Below, in pieces: positions 16,361-24,983 of a DNA stretch of 35,969 bases (positions are counted from its first letter, which is position 1; every line of letters starts with the position of its first letter). The notes under the pieces are model-generated. The model saw only the letters and a list, made by a program, of their open reading frames with translations, did not search any database and was not told where the DNA came from. The translations under genes and the position numbers were made by a program. This stretch comes from Chloroflexota bacterium (GTDB lineage Bacteria; Chloroflexota; Anaerolineae; Anaerolineales; VGOW01): the NCBI GenBank assembly GCA_016213135.1, contig JACRBQ010000045.1, positions 1 through 35,969 of the forward strand, read 5' to 3'.

Positions 16361-16381
16361 CCCTTGCACCGCCCGCAAGGG
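16361..16381 (+). terminator. Terminator-like hairpin after the hemolysin III gene
   Basis: CCCTTGC (16361-16367) pairs with GCAAGGG (16375-16381) around a 7-base loop, 16 bases after the stop codon. A T-run is missing, so termination is uncertain. The remaining spacer up to 16469 includes a near-direct repeat CTGCGTTCATCTGCGTCC typical of dispersed non-coding repeats. Confidence 0.45.
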
Positions 16382-16469
16382 CAGGTGTACACGCTGAAAA
16401 CGCTGATCGAAGGTTGTATCAGTGTAAATCTGCGTTCATCTGCGTCCCGACTTCTTCAGGAGAACCCGC

Positions 16470-18020
16470 ATGAGGCCTTCACTCCGAATCATGAATGACG
16501 ATCTCATCGCCCGGGTGCTGGACGAGGCCAAGCGCATCCTGTCCGAGATCGGCGTCGAAGTGCGCGGGCCCCGGCTGCGCCAACGGCTGCTCGACGCGGG
16601 CGTGGGCCTCAAGCTCGACGCCGCCGGTGAGCGCCTCCTCTTCCCGCCCGACGTGGTAGACGCCGCCATCGCCGGCGCCCCGCGCTCGATCACCCTCTAC
16701 ACCCGCGACGGCGCGCCCCACGCCCACCTCGGCGGCGACCGCGTTCACTTCGTCCCCGGCTCCAGCGGCCTCAAAGTGCTGGACCATCGCAGCGGCGAAA
16801 CGCGGCTCGCCAACACTCAGGACTTTGTAAACTATGTGCGCCTCGCCGACGGCTTGCCGAATATCGCCTATCTGGCCACCGCCTTCTCCACCAACGACAT
16901 CGAGCCGCAAGTCTCGGACGCCTGGCGGCTGTACCTGTGCCTGCTCAACTCGCTCAAGCCCGTGGTGTCGGGCGCGTTCACCGAGCACGGCACGCCGCGC
17001 ATGGCCGAAATGATGCAACTCTTCCGTCGCGACAAAGCCGACCTCATCGCCCGGCCCCTGTCCATCTTCACCATCACCGCCACCGGCATGTTCCGCTACG
17101 GCGAAGACTCGTGCCAGAACCTGCTCGACTGTGTGGAATGGGGCATCCCCATTGAGATCGTGCCCGTGACCCTCATGGGCCTCATCGCCCCCGTCACCCT
17201 CGTCGGCGCCACCGTGATGCACACTGCCGACGTGCTGGCCGGACTCACGATGGCCCAGATCATCAAACCCGGCGCGCCCGTCCTCTTCGGCGGCGCGCCC
17301 GCCACCTTCCACATGAAAACCGCCTCCTCGCCCATGGCCGCCATCGAGGCCATGCACCTCGACGTGGCCTACATCGCCGTGGCAAAATCGCTCGGCCTGC
17401 CCACGCAGAGCTATATGGCCCTCAGCGAAGGAAAATTCCTCGACGCGCAAGCCGGAGCCGAAACCTTCGGCAGCGCCCTCCTCGCCGCCCTCGCCGGAGT
17501 CAACTCCGTCTCCGGGCCGGGCATGCTCGATTACGTCCTCGTCTTCAGCCTGGAAAAGCTCGTCTTCGACAACGAGCTATGCGGGCAGGCGCTGCACTTT
17601 TTACGCGAGCTGCAACCCACCGACGATCTGCCCACGCTCGACCTCGTGCGTCACTTGCTCAGCGAACAGCACATGCTCACCTCCGAGCACACGCTCAAGC
17701 ACTGGCCGCGCGAACTCTATCTGCCTGGGCCGGTGTTTGATCGAGTGAACAGGGAAACATGGATAAAAGAGGGCAGCCGGACTCTGCAACACCGGGTGCG
17801 TGAGGAGGTCGACTCGCGCCTGGCCGCCTATGCCCCCGTCGCCACCGACCCCGCCACCCAAACCGAATTGCTTCGCCTCCTCAAATCCGGCCTGCTCACC
17901 GACGCGCCCCTGCCCCTCGTGCCCCCGCCCCCCGCCCCGCCCACCCCCGCCGACACGCGCACGCGACGGGAGAAGAGGGCAGAGAAAGCCGTGGCCTCCC
18001 CGCCGTTGCCAAATCCCTGA
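16470..18020 (+). CDS. MttB-family trimethylamine/glycine-betaine-type methyltransferase
   Basis: This 516-aa protein matches the MttB superfamily (MttB, MtgB), TIM-barrel enzymes that move a methyl group from a quaternary or tertiary amine to a corrinoid protein. Characteristic segments are [23 protein letters not shown] (about 92-114), [26 protein letters not shown] and [19 protein letters not shown]. No in-frame amber codon is present, so it is a pyrrolysine-free member of the MtgB type. It has a strong Shine-Dalgarno sequence (AGGAGAA) before ATG 16470. The last 30-40 residues are Pro/Arg-rich and poorly conserved. No corrinoid protein is encoded in the window. Confidence 0.9.
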   Translation: MRPSLRIMNDDLIARVLDEAKRILSEIGVEVRGPRLRQRLLDAGVGLKLDAAGERLLFPPDVVDAAIAGAPRSITLYTRDGAPHAHLGGDRVHFVPGSSGLKVLDHRSGETRLANTQDFVNYVRLADGLPNIAYLATAFSTNDIEPQVSDAWRLYLCLLNSLKPVVSGAFTEHGTPRMAEMMQLFRRDKADLIARPLSIFTITATGMFRYGEDSCQNLLDCVEWGIPIEIVPVTLMGLIAPVTLVGATVMHTADVLAGLTMAQIIKPGAPVLFGGAPATFHMKTASSPMAAIEAMHLDVAYIAVAKSLGLPTQSYMALSEGKFLDAQAGAETFGSALLAALAGVNSVSGPGMLDYVLVFSLEKLVFDNELCGQALHFLRELQPTDDLPTLDLVRHLLSEQHMLTSEHTLKHWPRELYLPGPVFDRVNRETWIKEGSRTLQHRVREEVDSRLAAYAPVATDPATQTELLRLLKSGLLTDAPLPLVPPPPAPPTPADTRTRREKRAEKAVASPPLPNP

Positions 18021-18033
18021 AACAACGTAGAAT
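18006..18033 (+). promoter_or_regulatory. Promoter of the TumA/TumE module
   Basis: TTGCCA (18006-18011) and TAGAAT (18028-18033) are 16 bases apart; the -35 box lies in the end of the MttB gene. A Shine-Dalgarno sequence (GAAGGGA) follows before ATG 18057. Confidence 0.6.
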
Positions 18034-18056
18034 CGTCTTGTGAAGGGATTCAACTT

Positions 18057-18377
18057 ATGACGGTCACCACATCATCAACCACTATACTGAACAAAGTTGC
18101 CAGTTCTTTGGTCGCCACGCAAAAATATGCGACGATCGAAGAAGCGTTATGGGAGCTTGCACTGACAACAGTGCGGAACAAGGTCATTTATTATCAACGC
18201 CGCATTCGCAAATTAGAGCGCAAATACCACACAGATTTCGATTCTTTCACCATTCACTTGAAGGGGCGAGCCACTCCGGCTGAAGAAGATGATTGGCTGG
18301 CGTGGAAGTCGGCGCGCAGGATGTTGGCTGATTGGCGAAAGGCCTATCGGGATTTGCTGAATGAGCGAGCTCGTTGA
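18057..18377 (+). CDS. Putative TumA-like antitoxin
   Basis: This 106-aa helical, charged protein has a short N-terminal segment followed by TIEEALWELALTTVRNKVIYYQRRIRKLERKYHTDFDSFTIHLKGRATPAEEDDWLAWKSA. The heptad-like pattern and the pairing with a TumE-type toxin fit the antitoxin (TumA) of this toxin-antitoxin family. The assignment relies mainly on context. It overlaps the downstream toxin gene by 17 bases, as is usual for such pairs. Its codon use is more AT-rich than the MttB gene upstream, suggesting acquisition. Confidence 0.78.
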   Translation: MTVTTSSTTILNKVASSLVATQKYATIEEALWELALTTVRNKVIYYQRRIRKLERKYHTDFDSFTIHLKGRATPAEEDDWLAWKSARRMLADWRKAYRDLLNERAR

Positions 18378-18753
18378 CGGGCTGGTAAAACTCGCGCGGG
18401 ATCACCCATGGGTGAAAAGCGTCCGCATCGTCAGCCACGATGAAACTCCCGCCGGCAGCCTGGAACTGAAGATCCGTTGCCGACTCGTCAAAGACTATCA
18501 GCTTCAAATCTGGTTGCACCAGGCAGACGACTCGCAAGACTACGCCTACCAGTTTTTCGCCGACCAGCCGATCTTACGCTGGGACAATGCACCACACTTT
18601 CCTCACATCGCCACCGCCCCGCATCATTTTCACACCGAGCATAACAAAGTCACCGAGTCGCCGCTGACAGGCCAACCCCTGCAAGATGTCAGGAAAGTGC
18701 TGGCGGAAATTGAGACGTGGATCGCCGAAAGAGAAACGAACTCAAAGGAGTAA
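18361..18753 (+). CDS. TumE-family toxin (DUF6516)
   Basis: This 130-aa protein carries the family landmarks LIWLHQADDSQDYAYQFF-like beta strands followed by the signature RWDNAPHFPHIATAPHHFHTEHN (about residues 75-97) rich in histidine, and the closing LQDVRKVLAEIETWI helix. TumE toxins act on growth of the host cell; the biochemical target is not known from sequence. It begins inside the antitoxin gene, which argues for coupled translation. Confidence 0.86.
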   Translation: MSELVDGLVKLARDHPWVKSVRIVSHDETPAGSLELKIRCRLVKDYQLQIWLHQADDSQDYAYQFFADQPILRWDNAPHFPHIATAPHHFHTEHNKVTESPLTGQPLQDVRKVLAEIETWIAERETNSKE

Positions 18754-18867
18754 TAGGAAACGCTGACGCGAGGCAGCCTAAGCTGCTGTTGGCCCGCTTC
18801 CGCAGCATGTCAGCCATTGTCCTGCTAGCACATGTCAACCTGCCATTCGTCTGAGTAACGAGCTCCA

Positions 18868-19647
18868 ATGCGAACACTAAGGACCCTTGCAGCACTTGCC
18901 CCTATCATTGTAGTGATAATCGCAGCTATTGAATTGATCCCGGCATTTGGTCAATGGTTGTTTCCACACGCCCCTCTGACTCAAGCCCCTCCGCCAACCT
19001 ATACACCATCTCCTACTTACACCTCCTATTCAGCTGCGGATGTCACGACCCCGACCGCCATCGTGATTGTCATTACCGCGACACCCGTCCCAGTTACTGC
19101 CACCCACACTGCGCTACCGCAGTCCAGCCCAGTTATTCTTGGCTCCACTGCCACACCAAGTTCCCCCCCTCTCCCTACAGAGACTCCAAGACCAACACAG
19201 TCACTAAACACACCGCCCGGCTCTATACTCGAAGTAGGTCAGAGTTGGCGACAAGATAACATTCTCCTCACGTTGGCCGAGAGAAATCTTCTTCTCTACA
19301 GTAGTGCCTCCTGCAATGTGGGCCTCGGATTTAGGATTGAAAACCTAGCATCTTCGAGCATTATTGTGACTGTACGTGGCAGCCAAGTAAGCGTAGAAGA
19401 TAATCTAGGCCACATATGGCAACGCACAGGGCTTGACTTTCCCTCACTCTGCCCCGCCAATTATGATGGAGTCTTCTCCGGCGAAATGGAACCTGGTGGA
19501 CACTTTCCGTCCGGCTATGGATACCAATACTGGCGTGTTGGCTTCGCGGGCGATTTGACCGATCCTGCCGTTGACTATCTTATCGTTACCGTGTCTGACC
19601 TACTCCAATTCGATGGGGCTGAATGGAAAATACCAATCAATAATTGA
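18868..19647 (+). CDS. Hypothetical membrane-anchored protein with Thr/Pro linker
   Basis: This 259-aa protein has an N-terminal membrane helix or uncleaved signal anchor (about residues 8-30, LAALAPIIVVIIAAIELIPAF) followed by a Thr/Pro/Ser-rich linker (about 40-115). A beta-rich C-terminal domain follows (about 118-255), with WRQDNILLTLAERNLL, a VGLGFRIENLASSSIIVTV strand pair and two cysteines that could form a disulfide. Such linker-bearing anchored proteins are common in Chloroflexota. The C-terminal domain resembles DUF4352-type extracellular domains only loosely. Function unknown. Codon use is AT-richer than in neighbours to the left. Confidence 0.72.
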   Translation: MRTLRTLAALAPIIVVIIAAIELIPAFGQWLFPHAPLTQAPPPTYTPSPTYTSYSAADVTTPTAIVIVITATPVPVTATHTALPQSSPVILGSTATPSSPPLPTETPRPTQSLNTPPGSILEVGQSWRQDNILLTLAERNLLLYSSASCNVGLGFRIENLASSSIIVTVRGSQVSVEDNLGHIWQRTGLDFPSLCPANYDGVFSGEMEPGGHFPSGYGYQYWRVGFAGDLTDPAVDYLIVTVSDLLQFDGAEWKIPINN

Positions 19648-19782
19648 TTTGCTATCATCGGGCATGAAGCAGGAGAAAACACGCGGCTTGCTGCGATATA
19701 GCGCCCGCATTCAGAGCAGAGGGCGTGATAACACCAGATTACAACCGACCGTTGGGCGTTGTGCTTCATCAGGAGTTATGCA

Positions 19783-20235
19783 ATGGAATACACGGAGCTA
19801 AACGAACAAGACACAGAAGTACTGAGGCATGCCATTAAAGCGTCGAATCGCCTTTATGTGAGAGGAATTCAAGAGGTCGGGGCAGCAGTCCGCACAACAA
19901 CAGGACAAATTTTTTCTGGAATACATTTCGAGACGTCTACTGGGTTTGCAAATGTTTGTGGGGAGATTGCTGCAATCTGTTGCATGGTTTCTGCCGGACA
20001 TCGCGACTTGGATACTATCGCGGCGGTGTGGAGGGATTCAAACGGCGAACATTACTTACTGCCTCCATGCGGCAGGTGCCGCGAAGTCATAAGTGACTTC
20101 AATCCAGAAGCATGGGTTATAGTGACTACTATGCAAGGTCACTGGGATGTGGCCGCCATCGACAGACCTGGCAAAGTGCAGATAGCAGATTTGTTGCCCT
20201 TGAAATCGCACAAATTGGGCAACAGCATGGCGTAA
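19783..20235 (+). CDS. Blasticidin-S-deaminase-like cytidine deaminase
   Basis: This 150-aa protein belongs to the cytidine-deaminase superfamily. The zinc site is C59-G-E61 in ANVCGEIAAI and C96xxC99 in LLPPCGRCREVISDF. Its blocks closely resemble the Bacillus blasticidin-S deaminase Bsr: VGAAVRTTTGQIFS, DLDTIAAV, PCGRCREVISDFNPEAWV and a final LLPLK. The usual alanine of the CAE motif is glycine. ATG 19783 follows AGGAG. It could deaminate blasticidin-like nucleosides or cytidine; the true substrate is not determined by sequence. It lies in an AT-richer accessory stretch immediately left of a duplicated proC end, so it is probably horizontally acquired cargo. Confidence 0.85.
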   Translation: MEYTELNEQDTEVLRHAIKASNRLYVRGIQEVGAAVRTTTGQIFSGIHFETSTGFANVCGEIAAICCMVSAGHRDLDTIAAVWRDSNGEHYLLPPCGRCREVISDFNPEAWVIVTTMQGHWDVAAIDRPGKVQIADLLPLKSHKLGNSMA

Positions 20236-20260
20236 TCTGTGCCATACTCAACGCCACTAG

Positions 20261-20552
20261 CGTTCCACCGTTTCCACTTTCGCCAACAGAAATACACTTA
20301 CCACCTCGCACACCGCGCCGAGTTGCAATGACTTTCACCTCCGCCATGCCGCCCAACACAGCATGCACTCGACCCGCTGCGCTGCTCCTTCGGCTTCGCT
20401 CCGCTCGGGATGTACGTCACGCCGGCCCGCGCTGATGAGCGCCTGACTGAACTGGCTGCCGACCTGCCGGCGCATTTCCAGCGGCGCGCGGCCACGCTCA
20501 GGGGCAAAGCCCTTTATCGAGTATCACGGCAGAGGCGGTGACGGGCTTTTGC
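20261..20552. repeat. Duplicated proC 3' flank (copy A), related to 25919-26164
   Basis: This stretch runs continuously into the truncated proC copy at 20553 and repeats the 3' flank of the intact gene. Shared blocks include CCGTTTCCACTTTCGCC, CTCCGCCATGCCGCCCAACA, TTTCCAGCGGCGCGCGGCC and GAGTATCACGGCAGAGGCGG. Copy A carries an extra insertion near 20366-20420. No gene is recognised in it; open frames are shared between copies only because the DNA is duplicated. Together with 20553-20697 it covers the non-coding gap from 20236 to 20811. Confidence 0.85.
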
Positions 20553-20697
20553 TTATTTTTCTCCGTCGGCAAGCTGGCTGCGCTTTTTGCCGCGCCCCAA
20601 CTGCACTGAGCGCTGGTAGCCCGCCCAAGTGGCGCGAGAGAGCGCGGTGCGGAAGCCGGCCTTTTCGAGGTAGTAGAGCGCCTCGGCGCTGGTGCCA
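20553..20697 (-). pseudogene. proC 3'-end fragment, copy A (47 codons plus stop)
   Basis: On the minus strand the last 47 codons of pyrroline-5-carboxylate reductase are intact and in frame: GTSAEALYYLEKAGFRTALS...WAGYQRSVQLGRGKKRSQLADGEK and stop. By eye only about four bases differ from the functional proC 3' end over some 140 bases, so the duplication is recent. Upstream of the fragment the coding frame runs into unrelated sequence, so it has no promoter or start and cannot make the enzyme. Confidence 0.88.
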
Positions 20698-20811
20698 CGC
20701 CGTTTGATAGACGACTTTCCCCAACTACCAAATTGACCTAAACTTAGGACTCGGTGCGCCAAGCCAAAGTTCTCCCGTGGCTTAGTTCAACTCCGGATAA
20801 GGAGGATTTTC

Positions 20812-22656
20812 ATGACAACCACAGACAGTCTAGGAAAGTTACCTCATTGGGATCTGGACAGCATTTTCCCCGGGCTGGATTCCGTGCCTTTTCACCAGGC
20901 CATGCGCGAATTGGTCGCCCGGCTGGATGATCTCGACAAATTTCTGGTCGAGCAACAAATCGCCCCTCCACCATCCGCTTCAACCGATATTGATGCCGTA
21001 ACAAGCGCCATCGAGGGCTATTTGGAGCGGATTAACTCCTGCAGACGCGCCCTCGGTCTACTGCGCCTGTACGTTTTGTGCAGCGTGGATACAGACACAT
21101 CCAATGATCTGGCACAGCGCCGGTCATCCGAATCGGATCCATACATCGTCCGAGTTCAACAACAAATGACTTACTTCCAAAGCTGGCTGGGAAAACAAAG
21201 CGCTTTGCTTCCAGAGGTTTTATCCAGGAGTAAGATGGCGCGGGCGCATACCCTCTACTTACAGGTAACCGCAGAACAAAGCCGCTACCTGATGAGCGAT
21301 GCCGAAGAATCGCTCGCGGCGGAACTGGCTCCCAGCGGCATGAAAGCCTGGACCAAGTTGCATTCAAAACTATGGTCAACATTCAAGATCCCGCTTGAAC
21401 GCGACGGCAAAGTTGAACAGTTACCCATGGCCGAGATTCAAAACCTGGCATCGCTTGATCCTGATGGGTATGTGCGCCAGCGCGCGGCGGAAGCAGAGGT
21501 GGCTGGATGGGCAAGTATGCGCGAGCCATTGGCCGCCGCGCTCAATGGCGTTATCGGCGCGAAGGTGACATTGAACAAGCGGCGTGGGCGAACGGACGCG
21601 TTACATGCCGCGCTCGATCAGGCGCGCATTGACCGGGCTACACTCGATGTGCTTTTAACTGCGATCCAGGACTCTTTGCCATCCTTCCGTCAGTATCTAA
21701 AAGCAAAAGCGGTCGCGCTGGGTAAGGAGACTCTGCCCTGGTGGGACGTATACGCGCCCATGGGCCAGGTGGATCGCCGTTATACATTTTCTGAAGCACA
21801 GGCCTTTATCACCACTCAATTCGAGCGCTTCAGCCCTCAGTTGGGCAAGTATGCCAACCGCGCCTTTGAACTCAACTGGATTGATGCCGAACCGCGCGCC
21901 GGAAAGGCAGGCGGGGCATATACCCGCTATGTGCCCGACGCGGGAATAGCTCGCATCCTTTGCAACTTCGATGGTTCGCTGGCGCAAGTCTTTTTTATCG
22001 CGCACGAGTTGGGCCATGCTTATCACGCACATTGTCAAGTTGGCAAAACCCGCCAACAATGCGAATCACCGATGACGTTGAATGAAACGGCTTCGCTATT
22101 TTGCGAGACTCTGGTTACAGACCAAGCGCTTGCCAATGCCGCCAGCCCGCAGGAAGAATTAGCCATACTCAATACGTTTCTCGGTACTATGGCCTTTGCA
22201 ATGGTTGTTGACATGACGCAATGCTATCTCTTCGAGAAGGAAGTATTTGAACGCCGCGAAAAAGCGGAGCTTTCCGCCGACGAATTATGCGAGATTTCTC
22301 AACGCTGTCAGGTTGCTGTTTTTGGAGATGGCCTAGACCCCAGCCATCTCCACCCATATGCCTGGACAGCATTACCCCACAACTTCATGTCCAACATCTC
22401 GTTTTACAACTTCCCCTACGCCTTTGGCTTGCTTTTCAGCCTCGGTCTCTATGCCCAATATCAACAACGCGGAAGCGCCTTTATCCCCGAATTTGAAGCG
22501 CTGCTTGCCAGCACCGGCGAGGTGATGCCATCTGAATTGGCGGCCCGGTTTGGAATCGATCTGAGTGAACCGGGCTTTTGGAAAGCCAGCCTAGGGCTGA
22601 TCGAGAAGCGCATCCAGCGTTTCCAGGAGCTTTGTGTGGCGCCGAAGGAACAGTAG
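20812..22656 (+). CDS. M3-family oligoendopeptidase (PepF-like)
   Basis: This 614-aa protein is full length for the M3 (thimet oligopeptidase) clan PepF branch, a cytoplasmic zinc endopeptidase of short peptides. The zinc-binding HEXXH motif is HELGHAYH (H398, E399, H402) with the third ligand glutamate at about 425 in MTLNETASLFCE. The long N-terminal helical half is typical. ATG 20812 has a strong Shine-Dalgarno sequence (AAGGAGGA). Its codon use is less GC-biased than the conserved chromosomal genes, and it lies between two proC fragments, so it is probably island cargo. Two GNAT genes follow in the same direction. Confidence 0.94.
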   Translation: MTTTDSLGKLPHWDLDSIFPGLDSVPFHQAMRELVARLDDLDKFLVEQQIAPPPSASTDIDAVTSAIEGYLERINSCRRALGLLRLYVLCSVDTDTSNDLAQRRSSESDPYIVRVQQQMTYFQSWLGKQSALLPEVLSRSKMARAHTLYLQVTAEQSRYLMSDAEESLAAELAPSGMKAWTKLHSKLWSTFKIPLERDGKVEQLPMAEIQNLASLDPDGYVRQRAAEAEVAGWASMREPLAAALNGVIGAKVTLNKRRGRTDALHAALDQARIDRATLDVLLTAIQDSLPSFRQYLKAKAVALGKETLPWWDVYAPMGQVDRRYTFSEAQAFITTQFERFSPQLGKYANRAFELNWIDAEPRAGKAGGAYTRYVPDAGIARILCNFDGSLAQVFFIAHELGHAYHAHCQVGKTRQQCESPMTLNETASLFCETLVTDQALANAASPQEELAILNTFLGTMAFAMVVDMTQCYLFEKEVFERREKAELSADELCEISQRCQVAVFGDGLDPSHLHPYAWTALPHNFMSNISFYNFPYAFGLLFSLGLYAQYQQRGSAFIPEFEALLASTGEVMPSELAARFGIDLSEPGFWKASLGLIEKRIQRFQELCVAPKEQ

Positions 22657-22734
22657 CAGGAAGATCCACCGTTGGCCCTGTCGCGGCCTTACGGCCAAAA
22701 CTTTTCCAGCAAAGAATATCAGAGGAGCAAACCC

Positions 22735-23642
22735 ATGTCCAATTTGACCCCCGAAAAGATTGCTGCGCTCAATGAGTTTGGAGAAGCAGAAGCCCAGGCG
22801 AATTACTTCCTGTGCGCGCCGCCGGAATTCGCCCGGCCCTTTCGGCTGGAAGCCAAACGCTTCGGTTCGATGTGGGTGACCATGATCCCGGAGTTCGATC
22901 ACCCCCTCTACAACCGGATCCTGGGATTGGGCATGGGCGAACCCGCGACCGAATCCATACTGGATGAGGCGATTTCTTTTCTCCAGAACGCTGGATGCAC
23001 AAACTATATCGCGCAGGTCAGCCCCTTGGCGCAGCCCGCTCAATGCTTGGAATGGCTTGCTGCCCATGGTTTCAAGCCGGGACGGAATTGGGCTAAAGTT
23101 TATCGGGGAAATGAACCAGCACCGGCCATTTCCACTGATCTGCGCGTGGAAAAAATTGGGAGAGACCAGGCGGATGCTTTTGCCGATGTGGTGCTCCCCG
23201 CCTTCGATACCCCATCCGCTGGGCGCCGCTGGTGAAAGGCGCTGTGGGCCAGCCCGGATGGCACCATTATCTGGCCTTCGCTGGGGAAAAGCCCGCCTCC
23301 GCCGCAGCCATGTTCGTCAGTGGTGAGGTGGGCTGGTATGGTTTTGCGGGCACACTTAAAACCTACCGCAAGCGCGGCGGACAAGGCGCCCTGTTAGCCC
23401 GCCTGATCGAAGATGGGCGGGCGCTTGGCTGTCAGCGGTTTGTCGCCGAAACCGGGGAAGACACGCCTGAAGATCCCAACCCTTCTTATCGCAACATGCT
23501 GCGCAGCGGGTTCCAACTGGCCTACTTGCGGAGGAATTACGTTCATCTGTCGCCATTGAGTCCTATGAGACAAGTGCGCCGAGCAGTACTCGTTGCCGCA
23601 TATAGTTTGAAATTTGAATGGCAGCGCCTGCGGCACCGGTGA
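22735..23642 (+). pseudogene. GNAT-family acetyltransferase with a single frameshift
   Basis: The first frame reads MSNLTPEKIAALNEFGEAEAQANYFL to VLPAFDT and ends early at 23235. The reading continues in the third frame as PIRWAPLVKGAVGQPGWHHYLAFAGEKPASAAAMFVSG to 23642. Adding one C to the CCCC run near 23210-23213 restores a protein of about 302 aa with the acetyl-CoA segment TLKTYRKRGGQGALLARLIEDGRALG. The rest of both halves is undamaged. It is either a recent pseudogene or a homopolymer error. ATG 22735 follows AGAGGAG. It is followed by another GNAT of similar size. Confidence 0.85.
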
Positions 23643-23712
23643 AAGGCCATGGCAAGGCTCGGCAACGCGAAAGCACCAACAAAACGTTCTAAGAAACAGC
23701 GGGAGTATCTCC

Positions 23713-24522
23713 ATGAGCCATAAACTGACCGATTTCTCGCCAGCCGCCCTTGTGCGGGCCAACCGGGCCAATCTATATGAGTTTTTCCGCTCTTTCGAAC
23801 AATCACCCTATATGGAATTCGCCAAAGGCGATGGCCTATCGCGGTGGAGCTGTACCTTTCAATATGCCTGGTTCAACGCCATCCTGGGCGCACGCGATGC
23901 CACCCCTGCCGATAGCGCCTACATCGAAGACAGCCTGGCTTATTTCAAGGCCAAAAACACAACCGAGATCACCTGCTGGTTGGAAGATGGCGTGAACTTG
24001 GCCAGTTGGGAAACCCTGCTCACCCCGCGCGGCTTCAGGCTGGAGGATGGCCCGGCCGGCATGAGCGTGGACTTGAATCGACTCAACGAAACCGGCCAAA
24101 TCCCGGCCGGGGCGGAGATCGTAGCCGTCAGCAATGAGCAAAGCGTGCGGGATTGCGCCGAAGTTCTTATCTACGGATATGGTTTTCCCCCGGATTGGAA
24201 AGACATCACCATCGACTTCTTGATTGGCCTGGGGCAGGATACCCCCTACCGCAGTTACGTAGCTTATTGGGAAGGGAAGCCCGTCTCCACGGCGGCGGTA
24301 TTTTTCGGGGAGGAAGTGGCGGGGATTTATAGCGTTGCCACCGTGGCCGAGGCGCGGGGCAAAGGCTTCGGAGCGGCAGTCACGTTGGCGCCCCTGCTCG
24401 ACGCGCGGAAAATGGGCTATCGCGTGGGAATACTTCAAGCGTCAACAATGGGATTGCCCGTCTACAAAAGGATGGGGTTTCAACAGGACTTTAGGGTTGG
24501 CTCGTTTTTCTACACTTTCTAA
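23713..24522 (+). CDS. GNAT-family acetyltransferase
   Basis: This 269-aa protein has a C-terminal GNAT domain with GIYSVATVAEARGKGFGAAVTLAPL (acetyl-CoA loop, about 208-232) and the LQASTMGLPVYKRMGFQQDF motif. The N-terminal half is a degenerate GNAT-like or family-specific domain. ATG 23713 follows GGGAG. The acceptor is unknown. It lies in the same block as the M3 peptidase, just before the second proC fragment. Confidence 0.85.
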   Translation: MSHKLTDFSPAALVRANRANLYEFFRSFEQSPYMEFAKGDGLSRWSCTFQYAWFNAILGARDATPADSAYIEDSLAYFKAKNTTEITCWLEDGVNLASWETLLTPRGFRLEDGPAGMSVDLNRLNETGQIPAGAEIVAVSNEQSVRDCAEVLIYGYGFPPDWKDITIDFLIGLGQDTPYRSYVAYWEGKPVSTAAVFFGEEVAGIYSVATVAEARGKGFGAAVTLAPLLDARKMGYRVGILQASTMGLPVYKRMGFQQDFRVGSFFYTF

Positions 24523-24530
24523 ATTTAGAT

Positions 24531-24547
24531 CCGCCCTGCCGGCGGGC
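24531..24547 (+). terminator. Terminator-like hairpin after the GNAT gene
   Basis: CGCCC pairs with GGGCG around the loop TGCCGGC, eight bases after the stop, followed shortly by GGCTTATTTTTC. This is a plausible weak intrinsic terminator at the end of the peptidase-GNAT-GNAT block. Confidence 0.4.
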
Positions 24548-24552
24548 GAGGC

Positions 24553-24752
24553 TTATTTTTCTCCGTCGGCAAGTTGGCTGCGCTTTTTGCCGCGCCCCAA
24601 CTGCACCGAGCGCTGGTAGCCCGCCCAAATGGCGCGCGAGAGCGCGGTGCGGAAGCCGGCCTTTTCGAGGTAGTAGAGCGCCTCGGCGCTGGTGCCACCG
24701 GGAGAGGTGACCTGATTGCGCAACCGGGCGAGGTGGTTGGGCGAGTGGAGGA
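24553..24752 (-). pseudogene. proC 3'-end fragment, copy B (about 65 codons plus stop)
   Basis: The minus strand encodes the proC C-terminus LHSPNHLARLRNQVTSPGGTSAE...LADGEK and stop, nearly identical to the intact gene at 26165-26364. It lacks the 3' flank present in copies A and C: homology stops sharply at the stop codon (24551). The frame continues upstream into non-proC sequence up to 24912. It cannot produce the enzyme. Confidence 0.88.
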
Positions 24753-24882
24753 AATAGAATCGCTGAGACGCTGAGGGGCACTGATTGCGCTGAGTCAGCG
24801 GCATCAGTTTTTTCAGTGAGTCAGCGATTCGGATTGGGAGGGAGGAGAGAAAGGTGTGAGGAGGCATGGGAGGAACGAGCCG

Positions 24883-24970
24883 GTCAACGAATTGCTTCGC
24901 AAAACGAATCAACGAATGATCGCGCGGGCGGGATCATTCGTCGACGCGAAGCCGGTGGGTATTCGTTGAC
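24883..24970. repeat. 88-bp nested palindrome
   Basis: Outer arms GTCAACGAAT (24883-24892) and ATTCGTTGAC (24961-24970), middle arms GCTTCGC (24894-24900) and GCGAAGC (24946-24952), and inner arms ACGAATGATC (24912-24921) and GATCATTCGT (24932-24941) can fold into one cruciform. No flanking target duplication was found. It lies at the end of the PIN toxin gene and could terminate it, or be a small non-autonomous element. The rest of the gap 24523-24983 holds the proC fragment and CGCTGA-rich repeats. Confidence 0.7.
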
Positions 24971-24983
24971 GGAAATCTGAGCG

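Noticed and set aside
16470-18020. Pyrrolysine (amber) codon in the MttB-family gene
   Set aside because: The frame has no internal TAG; the gene is a pyrrolysine-independent member.
19751-19757. GTTGGGC matching the right half of an integron attC core (GTTRRRY) just before the Bsr-like gene
   Set aside because: No matching RYYYAAC left half with a foldable attC-like palindrome was found in the preceding 150 bases, so an integron cassette site is not supported.
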